Positions 1 through 8,649 of a stretch of DNA of 64,000 bases are shown here, piece after piece. The notes beneath the pieces are model-generated. The model made no database searches, had not been told where the DNA came from, and was given only the letters and a program-made list of their open reading frames with translations. This stretch comes from Murinocardiopsis flavida (GTDB taxonomy: Bacteria > Actinomycetota > Actinomycetes > Streptosporangiales > Streptosporangiaceae): the NCBI RefSeq assembly GCF_003014485.1, contig NZ_PYGA01000002.1, positions 124,001 to 188,000 on the forward strand, given 5' to 3'. The position numbers and the translations under genes are program-made. Each line of letters begins with the position of its first letter. Position 1 is the first letter of the stretch.

Positions 1-119
1 GCGGGATCCACGTGGCCTTCATCGTCGGCGCGGCGATCGGCACAGTGGCCTTCGCGGCGACCTTCTTCGTCCGCCGCTCCCCCGACCAGAGCGCGGCACC
101 CGGCGTCCCGGCGGCCTAA
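1..119 (+). CDS. C-terminal end of an MFS drug exporter (cut by window edge)
   Basis: Only the last 38 codons are present, in frame 3, ending at TAA 117-119. They encode a hydrophobic helix (HVAFIVGAAIGTVAFAATFF), two arginines and a short polar Ala/Pro tail. This is the usual ending of a 14-helix DHA2 (EmrB/QacA) proton antiporter, but the piece is too short to name a substrate. The stop overlaps the stop of a convergent flavoprotein fragment. Confidence 0.6.
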   Translation, partial: GIHVAFIVGAAIGTVAFAATFFVRRSPDQSAAPGVPAA

Positions 120-350
120 CCCGGCCGGGCGGCCCGCCGGCGCGCCGCGTCGAAGAACGCCGCGAAGCAGGTGCAGGTGTCGATGGCGCCGCCCCACGCG
201 TGGGTGAACCGCGCGTCGGCCAGGGCGGGGAACGCGGCACCGAACTGGGCGGCGAGCCGCTCGAACGTCGCGGCGCGGGTGTCGTGCCCGGCGCGCACCC
301 GGCCGGAGTAGTGGTACACCGCGTCGTAGCCGCCCCACAGGATGCGGTGA
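116..350 (-). pseudogene. C-terminal fragment of an FAD-dependent amine/amino-acid oxidase (DAO family)
   Basis: Reading leftwards from about 350, the frame encodes RILWGGYDAVYHYSGRVR, then an ETFERLAAQF-like helix and FTHAWGGAIDTCTCFAAFFD, ending at a stop at 116. These are the final active-site strands of DAO-type flavoproteins (usual form HAWGGAIDTCSRF). The N-terminal dinucleotide-binding domain and most of the roughly 450-residue protein are missing, and the residues upstream in the same frame are unrelated shadow of the regulator gene. The fragment ends before the usual GLGV..TRFG flavin-binding tail, so both ends are lost. I infer a decayed remnant. Confidence 0.65.
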
Positions 351-441
351 CACCGGGGTGACGCACGGGCGCGCTCAGCCGTGCCCGTGCGGCGGCCGGG
401 GCCGCGCCGGGCGCGCGCCGCGTCCCGGCGGCGGGGGCGCG

Positions 442-3120
442 TCACCCGAGGTCGGGCAGGTCCTTGAGCTGCTTGCGCGAGGTGACGCCGAGCTTGCGGA
501 AGATGCTGCGCAGGTGGGCGTCGACGGTGCGCGGGCTGAGGAACAGGCGCGCGGCGACCTCCTTCGTCATCGCACCGGCCGCGACCTGGCGCGCGATGTG
601 CATCTCCTGCATGGTCAGCCGGTCGTAGGTGTGCGCGGAGCGGCTGCGCGCCACCTCCCCTGTCGCGCGCAGCTCGTCGGCGGCCCGCTGGGCGAACGCC
701 TCCATGCCGATCCGCGACAGCTGCTCGTGCGCGGTGCGCAGCTGGTCGCGTGCGTCGCGGCGGCGGCCGGCCCGGCGCAGCCACTCCCCGTACCGCAGGT
801 GCGCCCGCGCGAGGTCCGGGGCCAGCGGGGTGTCGGCCAGGCGCTCGACGGACTCCCGGTAGTCGTCCTCCGCGCCGCGGACCAGGGCCCGCGCCCCCGC
901 CGCGATGCCGAGGGCGTAGCCGGTCCCCGAGGGCGCGGTGCGCTCGACCAGGGACTCCAGCGCCGATTCCGCGACGCCGTGCTCGCCGCACCGGACCGCG
1001 GCCTCCACCAGTTCGGGCAGTGTGAACCCGGCCTGGAAGAGGGCGCCCCCGTCGACGGTGCGCCGGGCCGCGTCCAGCGCGGCCGGGTACTCGCCGAGGC
1101 CGTTGTACAGGACGGCGGCGGGCCCGCTGGTGTCCGCGGCCAGCTGGCCGATGCCCCGGCTCGCCGCCTCGGCGAACAGGTCGAGCGCCTCTTGGCGGCG
1201 GCCGCGGACCGCCGCCAGCTGCACCCGCGAGTACAGCTGGGGCACGTCGCCGAGGGCGTCGGCGATGGCCTCCTCCTCGGCGATCGCCGCCATCGCCCGC
1301 CCGAAGTCGCCCGTGAGCACCGCGGACACCGCCGCCTGCGACAGGCCGAGCCGGATGGTCAGCGGTGACCCGGTGTCGCGCCCGGCCCGCACCAGCCACT
1401 CGACGATCGCCGTGTGCAGGTCGAAGTCCCACAGTTCGCCCGCGACCATCGTGGCGAGCGCGGGAACCCGGGTCCAGCCGGCGTCGTCGCCGGTGAGGAC
1501 CTGCCGGAGCGCGGGCACACCGTCGCGGTGGCCCGCGGTGCTCAGCAGCACCAGCGCGTCGAGGAGGTCCGGCGGCCGCGCCGCGGGCGGCGCCGCGCGG
1601 GCCGCGTCGAGCACCCGTTCCATGACCCCGGCCGCCCTGCCGACGACGAGGCCCATCTCCAGTGCCGCCACGAAGGATTCGCGCGACCGTTCCGGGTCTC
1701 CGGCGGCGAGCCGCTGCGCCGCCCGCAGGATGAGGTCGGGTCCGCTGGCGGCGCCGTCGGCGCCGCCGACGAACGCGATCTGCCCGCGCAGCAGGTCGAC
1801 CGACGCATGCCGGGCGTCATCGAGGGTCTCGGTGTCGATGCTGGCCAGCATGTCCGCCGCGGCGTCGGCCCCGCCCGCAGCCAGCGTGGCGCGCACGGCG
1901 GCGAGCGTGCGCTCGGTCTGCCTGCCGGGGGCGAGCGACAGCGCCGCCGCGCGTTCGAGGAAGGCGGCGGCCGCTGCGACGCCCCCGCGCGCCTGCGCGC
2001 GCGACGCCGAGGACTCCAGCTCCGTTGCGACCTGTTCGTCCGGCCCGGTGGTGGCCTGGGCGCGGTGCCAGGCCCGCCGGTCGGGCGCGGCGGCAGGGTC
2101 GGTGGCGTCGGCCAGCGCCCGGTGCGCCGCGTGGCGCCGTTCCGGCTCGGCCGCGCGGTAGGCGGCCGATCGCGCCAGCGGGTGGCAGAACCGTGCGCGG
2201 GTGTCGAACCGCACCAGCCCGGACGCCTCGGCGGCGGCGCTCGCCGCCGGGACGTCGATGTCCAGCCGCCCGGCCGCCGTCCACAGGAGTGTCGGGTCGC
2301 CGGTCGGGTCGGCGCTCGCGAGGATCAGCAGCAGCCGCGCGTCCAGGGGCAGCCCGGCCATCCTGGTCTGGAAGCTGCGCTCGACCCGGCCCGCGACCGG
2401 CGACGGGGTCGGCAGCGCGAAGCCGCCGGCTTTCGGCAGCTCGATCAGTGCCAGCGGGTTTCCGCGCGCCTCGGCGAGGACACGGTCGCGCACCCGCTCA
2501 TCGAGCATCGTGGTCTTCTCCTCGGCCAGCAGTGCGCGCGCCTGCGCGTCACCCAGGCCGCCGACCGCCAGCCCGGGCAGCTCGTCCAACCCGCGGACGG
2601 GGTCCTGGCCGCGGGCAGCGAAAACCATCGCGATGGGCTCCGCGGCGATGCGCCGCGCCAGGAACGTCAGCGCCCGCGCCGAGGCGTCGTCCATCCAGTG
2701 CGCGTCGTCGACGATGCACAGCAGTGGTCGGCGCGCAGCGGCGGCGGCCAGCAGGTCGAGTGCCGCGAGGCCGATGCGGAACGGGTCCGGCGCGCCGTCG
2801 GCCAGTCCGAACGCGACCTGGAGGGAGTCGCGGTAGGGGGCCGACAGCGCGTCGAGGTGCGCCAGCACCGGCACGCACAGCTGGTGCAGCGCCGCGAACG
2901 GCAGCTCGCCCTCGAACTCCGCGCCCGACGCGCGGATGGTTTGGAACCGGTCCGGCGCCGCGTGTTCGAGGTGGTCCAGCAGTGCGCTCTTGCCGATGCC
3001 GGGGTCGCCGCGGAGGACGAGCACGCCGCCGTCGCCCTGTTCCGCGGCGCCGACGAGGGCGCGGAGGCGGTCGAGTTCGGCGCTCCGGCCGACGAGCGAA
3101 CGGGGGGACTTCGTGCGCAT
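442..3120 (-). CDS. Large LuxR-family transcriptional regulator with AAA ATPase domain (LAL type)
   Basis: This 892-residue protein has the LAL architecture: an N-terminal ATPase (Walker A GDPGIGKS at about residues 38-45, Walker B-like LLCIVDDAHWMDD), a long helical repeat region, and a C-terminal LuxR HTH (MTKEVAARLFLSPRTVDAHL). I start at ATG 3120 because MRTKSPRSLVGRSAELDRL is the conserved beginning of the family; the frame stays open further up but becomes low-complexity. LAL proteins usually activate nearby genes after binding ligand and ATP. It is divergent from the decayed MFS gene and the NmrA/GMC genes at 3.8-6.9 kb, the most likely local targets; that link is inference. Confidence 0.9.
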   Translation of the reverse strand: MRTKSPRSLVGRSAELDRLRALVGAAEQGDGGVLVLRGDPGIGKSALLDHLEHAAPDRFQTIRASGAEFEGELPFAALHQLCVPVLAHLDALSAPYRDSLQVAFGLADGAPDPFRIGLAALDLLAAAAARRPLLCIVDDAHWMDDASARALTFLARRIAAEPIAMVFAARGQDPVRGLDELPGLAVGGLGDAQARALLAEEKTTMLDERVRDRVLAEARGNPLALIELPKAGGFALPTPSPVAGRVERSFQTRMAGLPLDARLLLILASADPTGDPTLLWTAAGRLDIDVPAASAAAEASGLVRFDTRARFCHPLARSAAYRAAEPERRHAAHRALADATDPAAAPDRRAWHRAQATTGPDEQVATELESSASRAQARGGVAAAAAFLERAAALSLAPGRQTERTLAAVRATLAAGGADAAADMLASIDTETLDDARHASVDLLRGQIAFVGGADGAASGPDLILRAAQRLAAGDPERSRESFVAALEMGLVVGRAAGVMERVLDAARAAPPAARPPDLLDALVLLSTAGHRDGVPALRQVLTGDDAGWTRVPALATMVAGELWDFDLHTAIVEWLVRAGRDTGSPLTIRLGLSQAAVSAVLTGDFGRAMAAIAEEEAIADALGDVPQLYSRVQLAAVRGRRQEALDLFAEAASRGIGQLAADTSGPAAVLYNGLGEYPAALDAARRTVDGGALFQAGFTLPELVEAAVRCGEHGVAESALESLVERTAPSGTGYALGIAAGARALVRGAEDDYRESVERLADTPLAPDLARAHLRYGEWLRRAGRRRDARDQLRTAHEQLSRIGMEAFAQRAADELRATGEVARSRSAHTYDRLTMQEMHIARQVAAGAMTKEVAARLFLSPRTVDAHLRSIFRKLGVTSRKQLKDLPDLG

Positions 3121-3339
3121 GGGGCCAACCCTATTCGGGACAGCCCGCCCGCGGCGCACCGGCGAGGGGGCGCGCGCGGCGGGCGGCCCGTGCCGCGGCG
3201 GGGCGGGATAGGCGACGCGGTCGCCGATATAGGTGATCGCCACCGACGCGAGTCGGGCCGCCGCCGCGCGATCCTCGTGGCATGACGGCACCGGCCGACG
3301 GCACGGCGGCGCACGGACTCTCCCCTGACGAAGGACGCG

Positions 3340-3776
3340 ATGATGAGCGACGAAGCCCGGCCCACTGCGGCGCCTGCCGAGGCGCCCGCCCGCTGCTCAC
3401 CGGCCTCCTGTGGCTGGTGGTGGACCCCACGGCCGGCGGGTTCTCCGCGAGTCTGCTGGGCGCGTTCCTGCTGATCGGCACCGGCCTGGGACTCTCGGCC
3501 GTCAACGCCACCGCGATGGCGGTGCGCGACAGCGCCGAAGGGGAAGCGGGCCTGCTCAGCGGGCTGATCAACACCGCGCAGCAACTGGGCGGCGCGGTCG
3601 GGCTCGCGGCCCTCGCCGGGGTCGCCATCGGCGCCGCGAGGACGGAGACGGGCGCGGGCATCTCGTTCCCGACCGCGTTCACCGGCGCGGCCGCGCTCAT
3701 CACCACCGCCATCGCCCTGTCGCTCATCCCCGCTGCCGCGACCCGGTCGGCCCCGGACACCGCCGGCGCGCGCTGA
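3340..3776 (+). pseudogene. MFS exporter reduced to its two ends by internal deletion
   Basis: A good ribosome site (GAAGGA at about 3329-3334) precedes ATG 3340, which opens MMSDEARPTAAPAEAPAR, a typical soluble N-terminus of DHA2 exporters. Near 3390 the MFS signal jumps to another frame, which encodes the last helices: LLTGLLWLVVDPTAGGF, GLGLSAVNATAMAVRD, SGLINTAQQLGGAVGLAAL, to TGA 3774-3776. About 300 central residues and the frame are lost. The simplest reading is one out-of-frame deletion in a former exporter divergently transcribed from the LAL regulator. An open frame from 3282 through the C-terminal part exists, but its first 35 residues do not look coding. Confidence 0.7.
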
Positions 3777-3837
3777 CCACCGATACGGACCCCGCCGGGC
3801 ACCCGGCCCGGCGGCACCACCGAAAGGACACCCGACG

Positions 3838-4692
3838 ATGAACACCCCCACTGTGCTCGTGACCGGCGCGACCGGAACCATCGGATCCGCACTGGTCCCC
3901 GCCCTGCAAGCCCGCGGCGCCACCGTCCGCGCCATGACCCGCGACCCCGACCGCCGCATTCCCGGCGTCGAGAACGCCGTCGCCGACCTCCAGGACCCCG
4001 CGTCGGTCGCCGCGGCGCTCGACGGCGTCGACGCGGCCTTCCTCAACAGCCCGTCGGCGGCCGACGCAGCGGCGCTGCAAATCCGGTTCGCCGATCTCGC
4101 CCGCGCCGCCGGTGTGGGCCGGCTCGTGCTGCTCTCGCAGTACGCGGCGCGCACCGACTCGCCGGTGCGGTTCCTGCGCTGGCACGCCGAGGTCGAAGCG
4201 CACGTGCGGCGCACCGGCGTCGACCACACCGTGCTGCGCCCGAACCTCTACATGCAGGCGCTGCTCGCCTTCGCCGGCACCATCGCCCAGGGCTGGTTCG
4301 CCGCACCCATCGGCGCCGCCGCGGTCAGCGCCGTCGACACCAGGGACATCGCGGACGCCGCCGCGGCCGTGCTGACCGGCGCGGGGCACACCGGGCGCAC
4401 CTACACCCTGACGGGGCCCCGCGCCGTGTCCCACGACGAGATCGCCCAGGCGCTGTCCGCCGCCATCGGGCACGGCGTCACGTTCAAGGGCGCGCCCGCC
4501 GACCAGTTCGCCGCGGCGCTGACCGGCATGGTCCCGGCGTGGCAGATCGACGGCCTCATCGAGGACTACGCGCACTACGACCGAGGGGAGGCGGCCGAGG
4601 TGCACGCGTCGGTCGCCGACCTCACCGGGCGCCCCGCGCGCGACATCGCCGACTTCGCCCGCGACTACGCCGCGGCGTTCCGCCCCGCGTGA
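3838..4692 (+). CDS. NmrA-like NAD(P)-binding reductase/epimerase
   Basis: A 284-residue atypical SDR. The N-terminus VLVTGATGTIGSALVPAL is the GxxGxxG dinucleotide motif on the first Rossmann strand, followed by a basic residue position (MTRDPDR) that favours NADP(H). The rest matches NmrA/azoreductase-like proteins: the segment after strand 4 has YAARTDSPVRFLRWHAEVE in place of the classical YxxxK, then the TVLRPNLYMQ strand. ATG 3838 follows GAAAGGA. These proteins act as NAD(P)H-dependent quinone or sugar reductases or as redox sensors; the substrate cannot be told. It lies 61 bases after the decayed MFS gene and 88 bases before the GMC gene, so co-transcription is possible. Confidence 0.85.
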   Translation: MNTPTVLVTGATGTIGSALVPALQARGATVRAMTRDPDRRIPGVENAVADLQDPASVAAALDGVDAAFLNSPSAADAAALQIRFADLARAAGVGRLVLLSQYAARTDSPVRFLRWHAEVEAHVRRTGVDHTVLRPNLYMQALLAFAGTIAQGWFAAPIGAAAVSAVDTRDIADAAAAVLTGAGHTGRTYTLTGPRAVSHDEIAQALSAAIGHGVTFKGAPADQFAAALTGMVPAWQIDGLIEDYAHYDRGEAAEVHASVADLTGRPARDIADFARDYAAAFRPA

Positions 4693-4780
4693 CGGCCCGG
4701 CCCCCGGGGGGCGGGCGCGACGGCCGCCCGGACCCGCCGGCGCCGTGCCGCCGCCCCGAACACGACCCGAAGGAGCGTCC

Positions 4781-6913
4781 GTGAGTACTCGATTCGACAC
4801 CGATGCGATCGTCGTCGGCAGCGGGTTCGGCGGTGCGGTGGCGGCGGCCCGCCTCGCGCAGGCGGGATTCTCGGTCACCGTCCTCGAACGCGGCCGCCGC
4901 TGGCGCCCCGGCGGGTTCCCCCGCCGCCCTCACATGGAGGACGGCTGGTTGTGGGAGGTCGACCAGGGGCTCTACGACATCCGCTGGCTCGACCGCATGG
5001 CCAGCGTCCAAGCGGCGGGCTGGGGCGGCGGGTCGCTCGCCTACGCGAACGTGTTCGCCCGCCCCTTCGAGGGCGCGCTGGACGAGCGCTGGCCGGACCG
5101 GCTGCGGCGCGCGGAACTGGACCCGTACTACGCGCTGGCTGCGCACATGATGGAGGTCGCGCCGGTGGGCGACGACCCCCGCACCGGACGCCCCGCGCCG
5201 CGCACGGAGCTCGTCGAACGGCTCACCCGCGACATGGACATGCCCGACGCGACGGTGCGGCCCAACCTGGCGGTGACGTTCGGCGACCCGGACACCTGGC
5301 GGCCGAACGCCCACGGCGTGCGGCGCCGGGGCTGCGCGTTCGTCGGTGAATGCGTCATCGGCTGCAACCACGGGGCGAAGAACACGCTCGACCACACCTA
5401 CCTCGCCGTGGCGGAGGCGGCGGGTGCGCGCGCCGTCACCGACGCGGAGGTCCGGCGCATCGAGCCGCGGGACGGCGGCTACGCGGTGACCGCCGCGACC
5501 CCCTCCGATCCCGACGCGCCCCTGCGCGAGTGGACCGCTCCCCGGGTGGTGCTGGCCGCCGGGGCGGTGGCCAGCAACGAGCTCCTGCTCCGGTCCAGGG
5601 ACGTGCACGGGACGCTGCCCGGTCTCTCGCGGCTTCTCGGCCAGGGGTTCTCCGGCAACGGCGACTTCCTCACCCTGGCCGAGCTCCGCGGGGCGCGGCA
5701 GGACATGACGACCGGTCCCACCATCACGACCAGCACCGTGCTGGACGTGCCCGAAGGGCGGCGGCCGGTCTGGTACCAGGTGCAGGACGGCGCCTTCCCG
5801 CCGCCGCTGCACACCCTTGTCGACACCCTCCTGCCGGTTCCGCGCGTGCGCGGCTGGTGGCGCCGGAAGGTCCGGCGCACGACCCCGCGCAGCGTCTTCA
5901 CCGTGCTCGCGATGGGGACGGACTCCGGCAACGGGACACTGCGGCTGGACCGCTCGGGGAAGGCAACGTTGTCCTGGCGGAACCGCTGGCAGGCGCACCT
6001 GTACCGGTCCCAGCTCCGCGTGGGCCCCCTGATCGCGCGCTTCCTCGACGCCCGCCTGTACAGCCCTTTCACCTGGTCGCTCCTGCGCCGTACCGTCACC
6101 GTCCACGCGCTGGGCGGGGTGCGCGCCGGTGCCGACGCCGCCACCGGTGTCGTCGACGAGGTCGGGGAGGTGCACGGCTACCCGGGGCTGTTCGTCATGG
6201 ACGGCTCGGTGCTGCCCGCCGCGACCGGGGTGAACCCATCCGCCACCATCCTCGCTGTCGCGGAACGCTCGATCGAAACGGTGATCCGCCGCTCGGGGCG
6301 GCACGGGTGGCGCGCCCCCGAGTGGGACGCCGTGGTGCCCGGCGACGTCCCCGAGGACGCCGCGTTCGCGTACATGTCCGAGCGGCACGCCGCGACGAAG
6401 GGCGACGGCGTCGTGTTCCGGGAGCGGATGGCGACGCGCCGCCGGGACCGTCCCGGGGTGGTCCTGACCCTGGCCGCGGAAATCCGCAGCATGGACCGGT
6501 TCCTCGCCGGTGCGGCGCACACGGTGTCGATGCGGGGCGTGATCGACGCCGAGGGCGTCGCGTCGCGGGCCGCCATCGCGGGAACGCTCTCGCTGTTCCC
6601 CGGGGGCGGCCCGGAGGCGATGTCCTACGCGCTGCGCTTCACCGGCGACGACGGCCGCGCGTGGCGGCTGACGGGGGTGAAGACCGTGCGCTCCCGCACG
6701 CCGATGGCGCTCCTCACCGGGCTGACCACCCTCCGCGGCGAGCTCTCCCCCGACGACGGCGGCGCCGGCACGCGTTTCGTCCTGTCCATCGGAGCGCGCG
6801 ACCTGGCGCGGCTGGGTACATCCATCAGAGGCACGGGCTTCACCCGCGCCCGCCGCCTCCGCGCGGCCGCACGCTTCACCGCCTTCTTCGCACGCTCCGC
6901 GCTACGGCGCTGA
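4781..6913 (+). CDS. GMC-family FAD oxidoreductase (cholesterol-oxidase-like) with C-terminal lipocalin-like extension
   Basis: A 710-residue flavoprotein. The start is GTG 4781 after AAGGAGCG, giving MSTRFDTDAIVVGSGFGGAV with the GxGxxG FAD motif. Further landmarks are WGGGSLAYANV, RRGCAFVGECVIGCNHGAKN (a Cys-rich GMC segment seen in cholesterol-oxidase-like proteins) and the C-terminal flavin-binding VHALGGVRAG plus HGYPGLFVMDGSVLPAATG. About 190 residues after the catalytic domain (from about 6340) form a separate beta-rich stretch common in actinobacterial GMC oxidases of unknown substrate. No signal peptide is visible. It is followed 59 bases later by a methyltransferase, suggesting one lipid- or polyketide-related unit, but that is inference. 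Confidence 0.85.
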   Translation: MSTRFDTDAIVVGSGFGGAVAAARLAQAGFSVTVLERGRRWRPGGFPRRPHMEDGWLWEVDQGLYDIRWLDRMASVQAAGWGGGSLAYANVFARPFEGALDERWPDRLRRAELDPYYALAAHMMEVAPVGDDPRTGRPAPRTELVERLTRDMDMPDATVRPNLAVTFGDPDTWRPNAHGVRRRGCAFVGECVIGCNHGAKNTLDHTYLAVAEAAGARAVTDAEVRRIEPRDGGYAVTAATPSDPDAPLREWTAPRVVLAAGAVASNELLLRSRDVHGTLPGLSRLLGQGFSGNGDFLTLAELRGARQDMTTGPTITTSTVLDVPEGRRPVWYQVQDGAFPPPLHTLVDTLLPVPRVRGWWRRKVRRTTPRSVFTVLAMGTDSGNGTLRLDRSGKATLSWRNRWQAHLYRSQLRVGPLIARFLDARLYSPFTWSLLRRTVTVHALGGVRAGADAATGVVDEVGEVHGYPGLFVMDGSVLPAATGVNPSATILAVAERSIETVIRRSGRHGWRAPEWDAVVPGDVPEDAAFAYMSERHAATKGDGVVFRERMATRRRDRPGVVLTLAAEIRSMDRFLAGAAHTVSMRGVIDAEGVASRAAIAGTLSLFPGGGPEAMSYALRFTGDDGRAWRLTGVKTVRSRTPMALLTGLTTLRGELSPDDGGAGTRFVLSIGARDLARLGTSIRGTGFTRARRLRAAARFTAFFARSALRR

Positions 6914-6972
6914 CCCCCCGCCCGACACGCGGCCCGCGCCGCCGACCACTCCGCGAAACGGATCGGACCGCT

Positions 6973-7401
6973 ATGAACGCTCTCTCCCCGCGACTGGCCG
7001 CGATCGTCGACGCCCTCCCGCTGCGCGGCGGGATGCGGGTGCTGGAGATCGGCGGCGGGCCCGGCGCCGCCGCGAGGGCCGTCGCCGGCCGGATCGGCGC
7101 CGGCCACATCCTCATGATCGACCGTTCGGCGAAGAGCATCGCCGCGGCCCGGAGCAACGCCGCGGCGGAGATCGGCGCCGGACGCATGAGCGTCCGGCAA
7201 TCCGCTGCCGAGGACTTCGCGCTCGACCCGGCCGAGGAACCGTTCGACCTGGCCTTCGCCATCCGCGTCGGCTCCCTCGACGGACGCCGCCCCGAGAACA
7301 GCACGCGCGCCCTGCACCGCATCGCCGCGGCGCTCACCCCGCGGGGCCGCCTGTTCATCGACGGCGGCACCCCACTCCGCGAACTCCCCCTCCCCCGATA
7401 A
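6973..7401 (+). CDS. Small class I SAM-dependent methyltransferase
   Basis: A 142-residue protein with motif I VLEIGGGPGAAARAV, motif II region HILMIDRSAKSI, and a motif IV-like FDLAFAIRVGSLDG, ending soon after the RLFIDGGTPLRE strand. At this length it has the SAM-binding half but almost no substrate-binding cap, so it resembles other short actinobacterial methyltransferases rather than a clearly broken gene. It converges with the KS genes. The target is unknown; methylation of a product of the neighbouring ketosynthases or oxidase is possible but unproven. Confidence 0.8.
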   Translation: MNALSPRLAAIVDALPLRGGMRVLEIGGGPGAAARAVAGRIGAGHILMIDRSAKSIAAARSNAAAEIGAGRMSVRQSAAEDFALDPAEEPFDLAFAIRVGSLDGRRPENSTRALHRIAAALTPRGRLFIDGGTPLRELPLPR

Positions 7402-7524
7402 CAGCCCTCGCGGCCGCGTCCCGGTCGGCGGCGGGGGCGATCAGGGGCACCGTGCCGCGGGCCCACGCGCAGCGGCACGATGCGCTGGGGCGAGGGGCCC
7501 GTCCGCCCGCGGCGGCGGGGCCGG

Positions 7525-8649
7525 CTACGCCCGTCCTTGGGGCCTGCGCCGCAGCACCGCGCAGGCCGCGGTGCCACCGGGGTCGACGGCCGTGACCGCG
7601 ATGGCCACCGGTGCGTCCGGGGGCGCCGGGACCGCCAGTGCGGCGGCGATCTGGAATGCGGCGACCGCCGACCCGGTGTCGCCGTTCCCCGGCGGCCGGA
7701 CCCGGTCGCACACCTCAGGGGCGAACAGCTCGGCCAGCACCCGCCGCTCCTGCCGTCCCGGCTCCCCGGCGCACTCGGAGCCGCGTGCCGCCCACACCTG
7801 CCCGGGGTGCAGGCCGCTGCGGTCGAGCGCCTCCTCGACGCACCCGCGCACGGCTGCGGCGAAATCGTCCGGCGCGCCTGTGCGGTGTGCGACGTGCAGT
7901 ACGTCGAGCAGCGGCTCCCGGGGTCCTTCGCCGCACGCCGCAGCGTTCTCGAGGAGGAAGACCGCGCCCCCTTCGCCGATGCCGGTGCCGGGCGCGCCCG
8001 GCTCGCCCGGCTGCGCCCGGTGCGGGTCCAACCGGGCCCGCGTCGCGCTGTGCGCCTCGAAGGCGCCGACGATCACGCGGTCGGCGCGCCCCGCGACCAG
8101 GAGCCTCCGGGCGTGGCCTACCGCGTTCAGCGCGGCGGCGCGGCCGGTGTTGATGGTGGTGTTCGGCCCTGTCAGGCCGTTCCAGATCGCGACCAGACCG
8201 GCGGCGCAGTTCGGCACACCGCTCGGAATGACCGCGGGGTCGACGTGGAACGGCTTGGCCGCCGTGAGGGAGGCGCGGGTGAAGTCCCGCATGGCCTGGG
8301 GATTGCCCGCGGTGGCCAGGACCACGGCGGTACGGTCGCCGCCCCCGGCGTCGAGGGAGGCGTCGGGGGTGCCGCCGAGGAGCTCCCGAGCCGCGGCGAC
8401 CGCGAAGCCGCTGACGCGGTCCATGGTGCGCGTCCCCTTCCGGCCCAGGACGGCCCTCGGGTCGAAGGACGGCACCGGGTACACGGCATCGTCCGGGCGC
8501 GGCGCGCAGGGCGCGGCCGCCACCGCGGGCGGCCGGGCACCGCCGGCCATGGCGGCGGTGAAGGCGGACCGGCCGATCCCGAAGCACGACACGGCCGACC
8601 ACGCGCTCACCACGGGCGGGGCGCCGCCTCCGGGGCCGGCGCGGCTCAT
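7525..8649 (-). CDS. Ketosynthase-like chain-length-factor partner (KSbeta) without active-site cysteine
   Basis: A 374-residue thiolase-fold protein. The segment NCAAGLVAIWNGLTGPNTT aligns with the KS region just before the nucleophile, and the next stretch INTGRAAALNAVGHA aligns with the FabF ATACTSG..NIGHA segment, placing Arg170 where the catalytic Cys should be. The later GIGEGGAVFLLE matches the KS GEGAG segment. Loss of Cys in the second KS of a pair is the mark of a chain-length factor. Its ATG overlaps the KS stop by 4 bases (ATGA), so the two are translated together and presumably form a heterodimer. It may also be described simply as a beta-ketoacyl synthase N-terminal-like protein. 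Confidence 0.8.
   Translation of the reverse strand: MSRAGPGGGAPPVVSAWSAVSCFGIGRSAFTAAMAGGARPPAVAAAPCAPRPDDAVYPVPSFDPRAVLGRKGTRTMDRVSGFAVAAARELLGGTPDASLDAGGGDRTAVVLATAGNPQAMRDFTRASLTAAKPFHVDPAVIPSGVPNCAAGLVAIWNGLTGPNTTINTGRAAALNAVGHARRLLVAGRADRVIVGAFEAHSATRARLDPHRAQPGEPGAPGTGIGEGGAVFLLENAAACGEGPREPLLDVLHVAHRTGAPDDFAAAVRGCVEEALDRSGLHPGQVWAARGSECAGEPGRQERRVLAELFAPEVCDRVRPPGNGDTGSAVAAFQIAAALAVPAPPDAPVAIAVTAVDPGGTAACAVLRRRPQGRA

Noticed and set aside
442-3282. Long plus-strand frames antisense to the LAL regulator (up to 623 codons)
   Set aside because: They are shadows produced by the high GC content; they lack start signals and family motifs, whereas the minus strand shows Walker and HTH motifs.
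3282-3776. A 164-residue intact MFS-like protein starting at 3282
   Set aside because: The first 35 residues are not MFS-like, whereas ATG 3340 in another frame has a ribosome site and a typical exporter N-terminus; a deleted gene explains the data better.
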